In this document: positions 1 through 13,299 of the stretch, piece after piece
How positions within the stretch are numbered: the first letter of the stretch is position 1
Layout: each line of letters begins with the position of its first letter
DNA from: Sarcocystis neurona
Taxonomy: Eukaryota; Apicomplexa; Conoidasida; Eucoccidiorida; Sarcocystidae
Assembly (NCBI GenBank): GCA_000727475.1
Contig: KL647290.1
Span: 4,537,736 to 4,601,735, forward strand
Direction: 5' to 3'
DNA: 64,000 bases
Made by a program: the position numbers and the translations under genes
Notes under the pieces: generated by a model
The model's database searches: none
What the model was told of the DNA's origin: nothing
Seen by the model: only the letters and a program-made list of their open reading frames with translations

Positions 1-265
1 ACTGTGAAATGGGGAGAAGACGTCCTCCGTGTCTACTTCTATGTATTGATGCGGGGAGAAGACGCACTTCCCTGTTGCACACACGTGTGTCCGTATAGAG
101 GAAAACGAAGAAGCCGGAAGAGGGGAGATCCATCAGCTGCGCTCCCCCACCCACTCGCGTGTATCCACACATGTATGTACATATGACATATCTTATGTAC
201 GTATAAATGTGCGTCTCCTCCTACATATATATAGACACCGATACACAAAGCGAGAGGAAAAAGTC

Positions 266-326
266 GTACACACACACACAGACATACACACAGACATACA
301 CACGGACATACACACAGACATACACA
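266..326. repeat. CA-rich tandem repeat (14-mer ACACACAGACATAC type)
   Basis: A 14 bp unit of the form ACACACAGACATAC is repeated about four times with single-base changes. It is one of several CA/TG tracts in the first 600 bp. No coding potential is evident: every frame gives only Thr/Tyr/His-type low complexity. Confidence 0.8.
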
Positions 327-744
327 AGAAAGTGCGGAGACTCAACGGGGCGCCAGACGCATTTCCGCGCTTGTGAAAACTCCCCTGCACAGCGGAGCCT
401 CCTAGACACACACGTGTGCTCTCCTCAATATATATGTGGACCTGCATCCGGGACCCCACAACCGTAGACACGTACATATATAGAGACACACACACACACA
501 CACGCATATATTTGTACTTTCGTATAGAGATGCGTCCACCCATCAAAGAAGGGACAGCACGGGGAGACGTAACGGAGAAGGGGGGGAGACGTGGGGCAGA
601 AGGGGGGGGATGTGCGTTTTTTGGTGGATGTATCGGGCGACGAAAATATCTGCGCCCAAAATGGGAAGACGCGTCTACGAACGGGTGGGAAGTCCAGCAG
701 CAGAACAACGAAGGGGGGCAGAATTGTCTTCTCATGTACGTATT

Positions 745-1350
745 AACGACGACCACCACCACCCCTACGACGACTACACTACGACTAATACTACTATTAG
801 TACTCCTATACTACAACTATACTACTACGATCACTACTATGCTACGACTAGTATTACGCACTCCTGCTGCTGCTCTACTACAACTATCCTAATACGATCT
901 ACTAGTGCACTACGACTCGAAACATACTAGTAGTAGTACCACTACTGCTACTACTACTGCTACTGCGATAGTACAGCGCTTCTACTACTGCTACTAGTAG
1001 TACTGCTACAGTACGACCAGTATTATACTACTACTACGGCTGTACTACAACGATACTATTACGATCTACTAGTACACTACGATGACTCTTATACTGCTAC
1101 ATATGCTATGCTTCCACTATACTAACACTACTATACTACGGTTGATACTATATTACTACTACTACCATCACTACTAGTACACTACGACTACTAGGACTAC
1201 GTCGCTGGACTACAAGGACTACTACGACACTATACTAATATACGGGGACCCCTTCTCTACGATAACTACTACCACGCTACACCACGAGTACTGCTGTTAT
1301 CACTATAGAGGACTCCTAGTATAGTACTATACTACGACTACTACTATGTA
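745..1350. repeat. Degenerate TAC/ACT trinucleotide tract
   Basis: About 600 bp are composed almost entirely of ACT, TAC, CTA and ACG triplets with scattered substitutions. There is no ORF of substance and stops fall in all frames. It looks like an old, decayed trinucleotide expansion and differs from the CAG tracts elsewhere in the window. Confidence 0.8.
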
Positions 1351-1619
1351 GCAGAGAGATGAAGAACTCCGTCCAGCCTTCCCGGGCGGGGACTGAAGGT
1401 GGCAGCAGATGAACCCGGCAGACGAGGAAGTGCAATCTCGTAGGCAACTGCGCAGAAAGAAGTTTTGTCACTGCTGCCGCTGCTGCTGCCAGCCAGGCAC
1501 GCACGTGTGCTGCTGCTACTCGCACCGCCAAAAAGAAAAAGAGCTGGGCATGCTGCTGCTGCTGCTTTTTCTGTCGCTCTTGTGTCACGGCGTGTCCATA
1601 CACGGCTGCATAGGCGTGG

Positions 1620-2460
1620 AAATATTAATACGGATATACAGGTGTACATAGAAGTTTATACATGTAGGTGTATATGTAGGCGTATATACAGATGTATACA
1701 TAGGTGCTTGTATATACATGCGCATATGTTGGTGTACATATAAGTGTATACGTAGGTGTATATATATATATAGGAGTCTACGTAGATGTATACAACCGTG
1801 TATGTAGCGCATATATAGGTGGATATATCGGTGTATGTATACATGGAGACATAGGTGTATATAGAGGTGTATTTATAAATGTGAATATAGGTGCACGTAC
1901 GTATAAGTGTAGATTTAGGTGTATACGTGTATGTATACGACGGTGTAGTCAGGTGTATATACAGCTGTTTATAGAGGTGTACACATAGACGTATATCTAC
2001 GTGTATATGCACGTGTATGTGTGGGTAAGCACATATACAGGTGTATATGCAACATATGTATACAACGATGTACATTATATATATAGGTGTACAGAGAGGT
2101 GTATATATGGGTGGATATATAGATGTGTATACAGGTGTATACATACATGTATAGGTAGGCGCATATATAGATGTATATGTAGGTGTGTGTATAGATGTAT
2201 CTATAGGTGGGTATAGAGGTGGTTATATAGATGTATGTGTAGGCACATACATAGATGTCTATGTATATACAGGTATAGAGGAGGTTATATAGATGTATGT
2301 GTAGGTGCATACATAGATGTGTATGTATATACAGGTGAATACACATACACTCATATGTGTGCCTATAGGTGTATATACAGGTGCATACACCTATACACAT
2401 GACGATTATACATGGGCCCCTATATGGGTGTACACATTAGTGTACATCTAGATAGATAGA
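1620..2460. repeat. GTGTATA-type degenerate minisatellite
   Basis: About 840 bp of imperfect units of 10-14 bp built on GTGTATATA(C/T)AGGT and GATGTATGTGTAGGT. Long open frames run through it on both strands but encode only Tyr/Ile/Thr/Val/Cys low-complexity peptide, so they are rejected as genes. Strand asymmetry is strong, with G and T on the plus strand. Confidence 0.85.
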
Positions 2461-2640
2461 TATATGTGTATATAGACGCCATGGCAGCTCCGTTAATATA
2501 GATGATCACGGGCGCGCACGCATATATATATATTCTTGTGTGTACTTGGAGAGGCGTGCAGGTACCTACGCATATGATTTGGGCAGCTGCATATACATAT
2601 ATCTTGCTGTACACAGATACAAGCGTCACACACATACACA

Positions 2641-2665
2641 GCCCCCCCCCCCCCACCCCCCCCCA
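2641..2665. repeat. Poly-C run
   Basis: A run of about 14 C residues, one A and about 10 more C residues, followed by ATGCATGCATGC. A matching G-rich run lies about 750 bp downstream. Confidence 0.85.
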
Positions 2666-3418
2666 TGCATGCATGCGTCTATGTGTGTATATTGTGTATG
2701 TATACGCATGTGTATGTACGTCTATATGGGCAGGCAGTCACACACGTCTGTAGATGCGTGTGTATATGCGTGTACGTAACAGGCAGAAAGGTGGGGTCAC
2801 CACCACCAGGCGGACGTGTTTTTTCTGCGTAGGGTGTAGGTAGGAAGGCCCCGCCTTTACGTGTGTCTGCAGGCCTTCCCACGTTTGTGTGGGGGAAGTG
2901 GAGGGGCCCAGACGCCCCCAACACGGCTGCTGCAGTCGAGTTGCCGACCCCCCCTACTGGGCAGCACGCCGTCCCTCTGTCTGCCTGCACGTGTTTGTGC
3001 GCATGCAAATATCGGAGGCACACACACGCCCGCCCCGCAGAGAGGGGAGAAGAAGTAGTGGATGTAGCGCACTTGATATCTGCTGCTTTATTATCAAACT
3101 TCCAGCTGTTGTGCGCCCGGGATATATACGTAGTTCAGCCCCACACATATAGGGAGCTCCTACACAAGACATACGTGGATGTATGTGTGCGCCCGTACGT
3201 TGTGCTGGTCGGCTACTGCACGTAATACACGCCTGTGTGATGCCTGGGCGCAGACACACCCGCATTTCCACGTTTCCTTCTCACCGTCATCCAAGTCCTC
3301 CGCCTCTTCTCCACACGAGGAAGTATCTCTATTTGTGTAGATGGAGAATATGTATATACATATGGATATATACGTGCACGGAGAGAGATGTGTGCATACA
3401 GGAGAAAGGTATGTTTGT

Positions 3419-3452
3419 GGGGGGGGGAGGGGGGGGGTGTGTGTGGGTGTGT
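3419..3452. repeat. Poly-G / GT-rich run
   Basis: Two runs of G (about 9 each) are separated by a single A and followed by GTGTGTGTGGGTGTG. The nearby sequence shows no gene. Confidence 0.8.
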
Positions 3453-4338
3453 TCATGGGAAGATATCTCCCACGTCTACGTATGTATATCTAAATATATA
3501 TGTATATGCAGAATATATGGAGATACATGTGTATATATGCGTACAGGCAGAGGGATGCGTGAATAGAGTAGAAAGGTGTAAATACCTGTCTGTGTGTGGG
3601 GTGTCAATCAACGAGACATGCCTACACACATACATACGCTCACTTTATCCAACAGAAATGTGCATGTGGCCCCACGCGTAGCTGCGTGCCGCACGGGGAG
3701 GCGGTGTAGACACGAGAGTGCTGTAGTTGGGGACGGTGGGAGCGGGAAGAAGAGGAGTAACACGGGCAGACGGAGTAACTTTCTGCGAGAAGAAGTGCTG
3801 CGCTTCGCTTTTATTGTTGGTAGCCGCAGAAACTTTATACTGCTGCTGGCGGCAGCCGTCTGTGTAAATTCAACGCCGAGAAGTTGACGTTTGATGTGCG
3901 AATAGGCACAAAAGCTCCACACGTGTCTCTGCAGCTGCAAACCTAAATCGTGTCGCCCACTCATCCTACACACGTAAGGGCAGATATACGAGGGAAACGC
4001 AGATACGTCGAGAATGACTTCATCTGGCGTCTATTTACAGCGATCCATCATCTCACGTTCCTCCGTTTCCTCTGTGTGCGTGTGTGTGTGGCTTTGTGTA
4101 TGTATGTATATATAGAGATATATCAGGTACACATGTTCGTGGCGCCGAGGGAGAAAGCTCTTTTGATAGGAATGGGCGGCACAAGCGGCAGCAGCGTTAC
4201 TAGCGGAGCAACAGGTGTGACACGACTTACAGACGGGAAGCCGAAGAAAAAAGGGACAAAGAGGCAGACGAAGCAGCCATAGACACCGCGTACTGCTGCA
4301 ACCGAGCCCAAACGCGCGTGCTGTGTAACTCCTGATCT

Positions 4339-4581
4339 TCAATTTTGCAGCTGTAGCTCCACGCCTCGCTTCTGCTGCTGCGGTTGCTGCTGAGACTGTT
4401 GCTGCTGTTGCTGCTGCTGCTTGTTCGGCTGCTGATGTTGGCTGTGCGGCGGCGCTCCGGGTCCCTTCCACGGCTCTGTGCGCGTCTTTTTCTGCCTTTC
4501 TGTCGCTGCCTTCTTCGTCGCATCCGTTCTGCTTCGTTTTGTTGCTAATGACACTGCCGCTGCACATGTGTCTTGCTGCAA
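4339..4581 (-). CDS. Candidate exon with polyglutamine run, unknown protein
   Basis: The minus-strand frame carries a basic stretch with KRSRTDATKKAATERQKK, then TEPWKGPG, then a Gln-rich run interrupted by Ser and Pro. This is the usual look of a coccidian exon with a homopolymeric Gln insertion. The CAG orientation (CTG on the plus strand here) agrees with minus-strand coding. No start codon context or splice sites could be fixed and no family is recognised. The Ala-reading frame of the same repeat is the main alternative. Confidence 0.3.
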   Translation of the reverse strand: MQQDTCAAAVSLATKRSRTDATKKAATERQKKTRTEPWKGPGAPPHSQHQQPNKQQQQQQQQSQQQPQQQKRGVELQLQN

Positions 4582-4835
4582 GTGAGAGACTCGTTACTGC
4601 TGCTGCTGCTCCTGCTGATGCGACTTGCGCGCGTCTGCCGGCGGGCGGAGAAGGGAAGGGAGAGGCGTAGCGTTGTCAGAGTGTGTGTCATGTCTGCGGC
4701 AGCACATACACACGAGGTGAAATTCAGTAGAAGGAGCAGAAGCGTCGAGGACGGGCCCGCGTCGAAGTAGAAGCTACGGCAGCAGGCCGCAAAAAAGGAG
4801 AAAATTCGAGAAAACTGCACAAAAAACAGCAGGAA

Positions 4836-5294
4836 ATGCAAGATGTGTATGATGGAGAAGGAAGCGGACAAGACACAGGAAACACGCTGTACGCTGTTTA
4901 TGAGGGGCAGCGAGTCGCGGCTGCCCGACACACTCACACACACACACGTACGTACTGCCCCCGCAACAGCAGCAACTGCAGCAGCCACAGCGGAACCGCC
5001 CGCCGCTGCAACACAGGAATCACGCAGCAGCACCGAGCGGCTGCTGTCGCTGCAGCAGCAGCTGCAGCAGCAGCACTCGCGGACGCACAGCCGCCACAGC
5101 AGAAGAGCACCGGCACATGGAGGACAGCAGCGGGCAGTCAGAATTGCGCAGCACGCCACCGCGCAGCTTCAGCAGTTCTCCACAGCAGTGAAGAAGACGA
5201 GCCTGCGGACTCACGCCGCGGACGACCGGCGCAGCGAGTTCTGAGTAGTCGTCGTCCAGGCGCGCAGCAGCAGCGCGTGTGCACCAGCGTCTGA
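4836..5294 (+). CDS. Candidate HAAR-rich ORF (Ala/Gln), unknown protein
   Basis: An ATG in good context opens a 152-codon frame. It begins MQDVYDGEGSGQDTGNTLYA, crosses a (GCAGCA) repeat read as polyalanine, and ends with an acidic then basic stretch (SSEEDEPADSRRGR). The other two plus frames over the repeat also look coding, including one that reads a Gln-rich helix (RLLSLQQQLQQQ). A splice inside the block is therefore likely and the true frame is not settled. The function is unknown. Confidence 0.3.
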   Translation: MQDVYDGEGSGQDTGNTLYAVYEGQRVAAARHTHTHTRTYCPRNSSNCSSHSGTARRCNTGITQQHRAAAVAAAAAAAAALADAQPPQQKSTGTWRTAAGSQNCAARHRAASAVLHSSEEDEPADSRRGRPAQRVLSSRRPGAQQQRVCTSV

Positions 5295-5850
5295 ACCCGC
5301 AGCAGCAGAACATGCGGGTGAAACATTAGATGCTTCCCGTTATGCAAGAAGCGGTTGACGAAGCGCAAGAAGATTCAAGCCCGAGCAGCCACGTGGAGGT
5401 CCTTACGACCACTACTGCCGCCCGGCGGCAGCAGCAGCTTCACGCCACCTGCAGCCTTGGCAGCACCGGCAGAAGCAGAACAAGAGCTCCGCGGCAGCCA
5501 GGAGCTGCAACAAACGTAGCAACGGCGGCACGAGCGCGAGCACAAAAACGAGCAACGAGGGAAGGAGGACAGCAGTCCGACGACCACTGCACGTTGGCAA
5601 CTACGTTCCAACAGATGTGCGAGGGCAGCAGCGGCAGCAAGAGGCAGAACAGCTACACCCACCACAGCAGCCGCAACAGCAGTGGCTGCCACAGAGCGGC
5701 TCAACTCACGATGCCAAGAGCAGGAGGAATAACAGCAACATCCTCAGCGACACTGGCAGGAACCGCAGCAGATGTCAACATCCCAGCAGGAGCCCTGAGA
5801 ACTGCGCCTCTTGCAGCAGTGCACTAGCGCCGACTCGGCACAGCGGCAGC
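4960..5850. repeat. CAG/GCA trinucleotide-rich block
   Basis: Plus-strand CAG and GCA triplets are scattered densely over about 900 bp, while the neighbouring 4370-4620 segment carries CTG on the plus strand. This is the first of several blocks in the window in which the repeat orientation flips. Confidence 0.75.
5330..5827 (+). CDS. Candidate HAAR-rich ORF continuing the 4.8-5.3 kb block
   Basis: A 165-codon plus-strand frame begins with an acidic segment (MQEAVDEAQED) and continues through Gln, Ala and Ser/Asn-rich sequence. It lies 36 bp downstream of the previous candidate on the same strand and may be part of the same gene. An overlapping frame from 5617 gives a Gln/Asn-rich peptide ending near 5877. 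No known domain is visible. Confidence 0.3.
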   Translation: MLPVMQEAVDEAQEDSSPSSHVEVLTTTTAARRQQQLHATCSLGSTGRSRTRAPRQPGAATNVATAARARAQKRATREGGQQSDDHCTLATTFQQMCEGSSGSKRQNSYTHHSSRNSSGCHRAAQLTMPRAGGITATSSATLAGTAADVNIPAGALRTAPLAAVH

Positions 5851-5879
5851 TTGTTTTCACACGTGTCGCGCTTGTAGGG

Positions 5880-7600
5880 CGGTACAAGATGCAAAATGTG
5901 CAGCTGCCGGGGTCGCAGGGACGGTACAAGGAGGAGCAGGGACAGCAGGAGCACCAGAAAACCTAGAGCAGAGAACGGGATGAGGAGCACAAGAGTTTTT
6001 AGCAGCATCAGCAGCAGCGGTGGCACGTTAGTCTCGCAGTGTACAGAGCTGTGACGGCGAGCGACAGCAACAGAGCGCCCTGTGATTCGCACTCCTTGAA
6101 ACGGAAATTCACCCGCTGAGCAGCATCAGCAGCAACGGAAGAAGAAGGAGAAGGAGGAGAAATACAAGCAGGCGCACAGACGAGTTGATGATGAGTCAGC
6201 AGGCAGCCACTTCGAATGACTCTCTAAACTGGAAAACAAACGCACTGTTCCCCTGATACCTCTACACATGAAAAGATCCGTGTATAGATGCGTAGGAGCA
6301 GTAGATGTACGTACGCGGACAGCTAATACATATACACGGAGAAGCCGACGCTAATGTGGTGTGAAGTACAGGCGTAGTGGGTACTGCGGATCCGCACAAT
6401 CGTATGAGTGTGTGTGCGTGTGTGTGTGTGTACCCCCGGTGGGCATTTCACATCGTTGATACGCAAACACGTCTGCACAGCTTCAAACTTGTACATGTAT
6501 GCGTTCAGTGCGTAAGGCGCGGTTAATCTGTGGTACACAGGGTAACAATCTTTTTCTAAGAGTGGACTTCACATACTTTCATAACTATATCTATATACTA
6601 GAGCTCAAGATGTAACTCCGAGCCACATATATGCCTGTACACTCTGAGTGTACAGAGACGCATCCAGTAGGTGCGTAGCGTATACATCTGTACCCATATA
6701 TGCATATATATATATATATGGGCACGTAAGTATAAAAATATGACAGCGTACTGAAACTTGCGTGGACAAAGGTAGCGTGACCGCTTCAGGAGCTTGGACA
6801 CTGATATTCGGCACACACTGCTGCCGCGGCCTTGATAGATGCGGTCACGTGTAATTTTGATTGATGTGTCCGTATGCACCCAAGGGGATACCATAGTGAA
6901 GACGTACGGTGGGTTGTGTAGATCTACATATGAAGCATGACTGACGTCAATTTGCGCTGCCCTGCACTTGAGTGTAGTGCTCTTTACTACTACCTTACGC
7001 ATTCTTTTCGACAAGGAGATTGCCCGGCTTTTTCAAAAAGGAATGACTGATCTTCTCTGTTGCATTTACGCCGAACTCGGTGTCCGATACGATACACTCA
7101 CACAAAGCTGCACGCATACGTGTACACGCTCCACCTTTCGTATATACTGCAGATGTTTGCGTTAGGAGTCACAAGCAATGTGAAATAGTTGACGCACAGA
7201 AGTGGTGTGCATGCGCGTCTGACGAAGCGAATGAAAGTGCAGGAGGCGGGCTCCCACGTAGATACACGCAATTTGTGAGTAGACATTATAGACGGATCTG
7301 CATGTGTCACCTATACTCACGCGTATAAATATACGCGCTCTGGGGGCTCAGTGTGGTGCTGTACAAGCCGCCGTGCACTTTGTTAAATACACATGAGATA
7401 GTACTACGCGGTAGTTGCAGGAAGAAATGTAGACTACACGTACCAGATACAGATGCACGGTGTACAACTTCGTCTGCTTACGTAACGTTTTTCACTCTGT
7501 TTTGTTAACATGTGCTAGCGTCCGCATCTCTACCGAATTAAACGAATAGTCCTACATTCTCCACAGACTCTCGGCACAAAAAAGATGGGCACATTGGAGA
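5880..7600. other. No gene recognised
   Basis: About 1.7 kb of mixed sequence with a short TG run near 6415-6430 and a TA run near 6708. Open frames are short and unconvincing on both strands, and I see no splice-bounded exon. Confidence 0.5.
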
Positions 7601-7907
7601 AATCAGTGTCGGCAAGTGTGCTCACGTACCTAAGGTGAGAACACTCACTTTAGATACGTACGCCTGCACACATGGACGCAGAGTGTTCGTCTGCTGTAAT
7701 TGTATGTTTTGGGTAGACACGAGCAGTATACACAGCAAAGTTGAGAACATCCATAACAGCGTGCACACCCGAAAAATGCTCTGCATGTGTCTAAGTCTAA
7801 ACATATATATGGGTACTCAGATAACGCCGTACGGATTGATGAATATAGATGTCGGTATGCACGCACAAGAATCTTCTGTGCTACATGTACGTAAACTCTG
7901 TGAGTAC

Positions 7908-8512
7908 CTTCTAGCCCACATTTTAATAAGAAAAGAAAGGAGTCCCCGCTGCAGCCGAAGACAGAATGAATAAGCTGCGTTGAAAGAGACCGCTGTTTTG
8001 CTACTGTCGCTCTCGTTGGTCCTGCGGCTGCTGTCGGCAATTTTGACCTGTTCAGAATCCTTCCTTGATGTCGCGGAAAGCACACGCTGGCGTAATGGAG
8101 CAGGTAGGTATTCGCTTCTACGAGTTCTCCAGCGCAGCAGTTGTGTTCCTACCGTGATTGCGGAGCAGCACGAGACTTTTACTACAGGCGCCACCTGCAG
8201 CTGCAAGAGACTCAACCTGTGACCTGCTGCCGCTGCTGCAGGACATCTACGCTGTTAGTGTCTCGTAGGTGTCCCTGCTCCTGCATGACCCTCAGCTCGT
8301 ATGCGACCAAGTGCGTGCTGCGGGAAGACGAGTGTCGTCCCGCTAAAAAACAGCATCCGACGCTGCTGGTTACAAATGTGGAAGCTGCTACTGCTGCTGT
8401 GCTGCTGCCGCTGGTAGAACACCCGCCCGCCCGCGTATAGGTGACGGCGATGGAATTCTGGCCGAACCCGTAGACGTCCACGGGCCGGGTATCTCGGGTC
8501 TTCGCGGGACAT
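7908..8512 (-). CDS. Candidate gene fragment, unknown, with small CAG runs
   Basis: Two overlapping minus-strand frames look coding. One starts at an ATG at 8512 (MSREDPRYPARGRLRVRPEF) and is Arg-rich with a Gln/Ser insertion. The other ends in a helical segment (HLVAYELRVMQEQGHLRD) and could splice at AGC|GTAGAT (8250) to an acceptor TCTCTTGCAG ending at 8201. It would continue in the same phase with LRWRTRRSEYLPAPLRQR and a Ser/Asp-rich stretch to a donor AAG|GTACTC at 7907. The 50 bp intron would be very short. Both frames cannot be fully right, and the function is unknown. Confidence 0.3.
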
Positions 8513-8749
8513 GTGTCTTCTGTGGTGTATTCCTTCTAGTCGTCTTCCCCCAAACGTGCACACGCACATACGTACGACTAGTGAGAACTATGAACTAAAG
8601 CTGTCTGCTCCTAGCAGTTCTTATTTACTCGTGAGTGTCGTATGTGGAGACAGTACTACACTCTTAGTAGCCCATATTATGATACCGGGACACACACGCG
8701 TGACAGCATCCACCTAAGTCGACAACACGCGTGCACACTTATTAAGTAA

Positions 8750-9022
8750 AGACCCACGGACGCGGTCGAGGTGGTGAAAAATGACTAGTTCCACACTTTC
8801 TCCTTTTGATATGTGTGCTTGTAAATACTGCTTGTCATCAACCATCGCGTCTCTGACATAAGCGTAAAAGCAGCCACCTACGTCCACAAGGTTCGTACAC
8901 ACGTATTTTTTGGGGCTCCACGGATGGAATCGAAGTGTCAAAAAATGACTAGTTGTATACCGTCTCCTTGTGACACGTGTGCTTGTAAATACTGCTTGTC
9001 ATCGCCCATCGCGTCTCTCATT
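8750..9022. repeat. Tandem duplication, ~105 bp copies, 165 bp period
   Basis: Copies at about 8750-8855 and 8917-9022 share AAAAATGACTAGTT and TTGTAAATACTGCTTGTCAT and end in CATCGCGTCTCT. Divergence is moderate. No ORF spans both copies. Confidence 0.75.
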
Positions 9023-9024
9023 TT

Positions 9025-10200
9025 TACACTTATGCGGACACACCTCTCTCCGCATGAACTCTCAAATATGTGTAATTGATACATGTGTTTTGTACTCATA
9101 CCTCTAGTCTTTTCGCACTAAGAAATACGTACTTGTTCGTTTTTGCATCGGCGTTTAGACACATGAAAAGCGCTAACTAACACGAGGTAGTAGCGCTCAT
9201 ACACGCCACACAGTCCCCGCGTCTCCATCCACACAGCTATACAAGGAAATGCATACGTCTGCCTAAGTATGCATAAATAACGTGTCTATATAGATGTACC
9301 ACAAAGACACATACGTACGAATATATACACGTACACAACCGTGTATGTACGTGTACCCGCCTGTGGATAGGAGCAAACGCGTCATCGGCTACGCGTCGTC
9401 GCTGGCTACTACTCGGGGTGCTTCACCGACAAAAGACACATGTTCGCCTCGGTTGTTCCTTCGCCTCGTACTGGCGGAACCTTCCCGGCATATCGTACTT
9501 CCTCGTGAGGCTCCACCGGTAGAGGTGCACCGATCCGCACCTTGACAAAGACGCGTACCCACGCTTTCAACGAATCCTTCGCTACGGACACCAGACTGCG
9601 ACCTCCCTCAGCAGCAGCTGCTGCAAATACTTCAACTCACCTCTGTGCTGGTGGAGGACAACTTCGTAGTCCCGTATGTGCGTGTGTGTGCATGAACACG
9701 CTCTACGTGTGAGAGGAAGACGAGAGTCAAGAGGAGGAAAAAGAGGAAGCGAAAAGCAGACAACTGAAAAACTCTCTGCGCTACCAGTCAACTGCTCGAC
9801 GGCGGGTCTCCGACTCCCCACCTTGCGGACGCACACCTAACCCACACGTATTTGTGTTGTCAAACGCGGTGTACGTACACCCCCCGTCTGTCTCCCCCCA
9901 CCCCTCAAGAGAGGTGCACACAACTCCACCCCTACTCCGCATCTTCCCGTCCACCTACTACGGTTAGCACGCAGACATGTATGTACTTCCGCGCACGGGC
10001 AAAAAAACGAAGGACCCACAAAAAGTCCTGCGGGATGCGGGTGACTTCGTCTCACACACACACCGTCCCAACGCCCCCAGCGTTGTCTCTCCCCGTGCCG
10101 CGTGTTGCTGTCCCGCTAGCAGCAAGGCGCAGCAGTGGCCTAGCCGTCTGTTCGGTAGATGCTGCTGCTGCTGCGTTCCGCTGCCCCCGCGTGTCCACAG
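9025..10200. other. No gene recognised
   Basis: Open frames are short. A pyrimidine-rich section with small CTG runs begins near 9850. Nothing here carries a recognisable motif. Confidence 0.45.
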
Positions 10201-10229
10201 CCCCCAGCCTGTCTCCCATAGCGCAGGAG

Positions 10230-11825
<1,596 letters not shown>

Positions 11826-11829
11826 AGAA

Positions 11830-12290
11830 GGGATATCGGCTACGCACAACGACACGTACGTATGCAGGCCTCTACGTATGTTCGTGTACCTGTTGGGAAG
11901 TACATGTTGGGAAGTACATATGCAGACACAATGCAAAAGCATGAACATTTCAAATACAGAATGGAAAGAAAAAGATAAGTACCCCTTTTAAAAAGACACG
12001 ATAAACAAAATCCACACACACACATACATGTATGGCCGCACACAACACATACAAGTCTTTGTAGATACACGAGTTCCTGATACGCTCGCACAAGTGTGTG
12101 TCTCCTTGCAACTCTTCTGCGCCCTGCCGCGACACAGACGTATATTCGAGGCCGGGTGAAATGTGTGAAAAAACAGAATAGTATGTGCGATGATCTACGA
12201 GGAGCTGGGCTTGACGCTCGTGCAACAGCTGTTCTCTGTTTCGCGGTACTGCAGACGGTTGTGGAAGGAAAGCAGCATGTACTCGACCGC
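11830..12290. other. No gene recognised
   Basis: An intergenic-looking stretch with a small direct repeat GTTGGGAAGTACAT near 11895-11920 and a CA run near 12013. There are no supported exons. Confidence 0.45.
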
Positions 12291-12293
12291 CCG

Positions 12294-12500
12294 CTACAGC
12301 GGCAGCACTTTCGCTTGTGCTGTTCTTTTCTCTCTGCTGCGTGCTCCTTGCCCTGCTACTGCTACATCTGCTTCACAGGCAGTCCCGTATTCCCGCTCTT
12401 GACGCTGCAGCTGCTGCCCCTGGCGACGTCTATGAGTGAAGGTGTACGTGTAACTCTGTTGTCCTGACGCGTCACAACCAAATTCCTCTCTAGTAGTCAT
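12294..12500 (-). CDS. Candidate small ORF/exon, Gln/Arg-rich, unknown
   Basis: A minus-strand ATG at 12500 opens 68 codons: MTTREEFGCDASGQQS, then an Arg/Gln-rich middle (RRRQGQQLQRQEREYG) and a basic end (SREKRTAQAK). The composition is coding-like and the opposite strand reads as Leu/Cys low complexity. A GTGCTG near the 3' end could be a donor, so this may be a first exon. No family is recognised. Confidence 0.3.
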   Translation of the reverse strand: MTTREEFGCDASGQQSYTYTFTHRRRQGQQLQRQEREYGTACEADVAVAGQGARSREKRTAQAKVLPL

Positions 12501-12504
12501 TTTC

Positions 12505-13280
12505 CGTTGCTGCCCGCCACCCGTTCCGCGCACCTCAACGAAAAAGGACGGAGCGCAGCACAAACTATCCGTATGCACACACGGACGCGTACAGACGGCA
12601 GTGGCTTGCCTGTCACAGATAGCTACAAAGCCTCGAGAGACGGTCTGCTACGCAGAATCATCTTGCTGACGAACAGACGCGAGATGACATTTTCAATCGC
12701 TATTGACATTCTTCGCACAGAGGCAGACAGATGAGACGCGCACATGTACCTGTGGATACATGCATAAGTGTAAACGAACGGCAGACATACACATGTACGC
12801 ATGTGTCTGATAAGCACACATCTGCACATAGTTGAGAGGGATACTTTCAGTTCATGTGCGGCATCGTATATACATTAGTGAAAGTACAATAAATCTACAG
12901 TGTATATTCACACGCACATGCACACATCGGTGTGCGAATGCAGATGATTCATGAGAGCAATAGCGATGCATACAAGCATTCACGTGTATGTGTGTGTGTG
13001 TGTGTGCGTAACAACAGAGCGAAATCTTCTTCCACTTGAACGGCAGCAGCACCACGCCTCTCCCTGCTGCACCTGCTCAGCGGCACAGCACGTCCCTCTC
13101 CTACAGAGACACATATGCTGCAGTACGAGATGCCTTTCTAAAGAAAGAACGCGGCGACATCCGTCCACACGTGTCACTGACAATGCGTGTTTCGAACGCG
13201 TGGACGTGCAACAGCATCTGTAGTCTCCCGTTTGGAAAAAAGCACTAGATCTTTCCTCGACGGAGTGACGGCCCTCACGG
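12505..13280. other. No gene recognised
   Basis: Mixed sequence with a TG run near 12985-13005. Open frames of 60-120 codons on both strands lack recognisable motifs or good splice boundaries. Confidence 0.4.
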
Positions 13281-13299
13281 GGCGGTGTCTGGACAAACA

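Larger units (their letters stand above)
2470..4220. other. No gene recognised; simple repeats only
   Basis: Apart from the poly-C and poly-G runs this stretch has short open frames on both strands with no homology and no convincing exon with splice signals. One weak possibility is the plus-strand C-terminal-looking peptide ending at 4282, with GKPKKKGTKRQTKQ before the stop. I do not call it a gene. Confidence 0.5.

Noticed and set aside
1656..2400. Long Tyr/Ile/Thr/His open frames on both strands
   Set aside because: They follow directly from the GTGTATA minisatellite, which lacks stops by composition.
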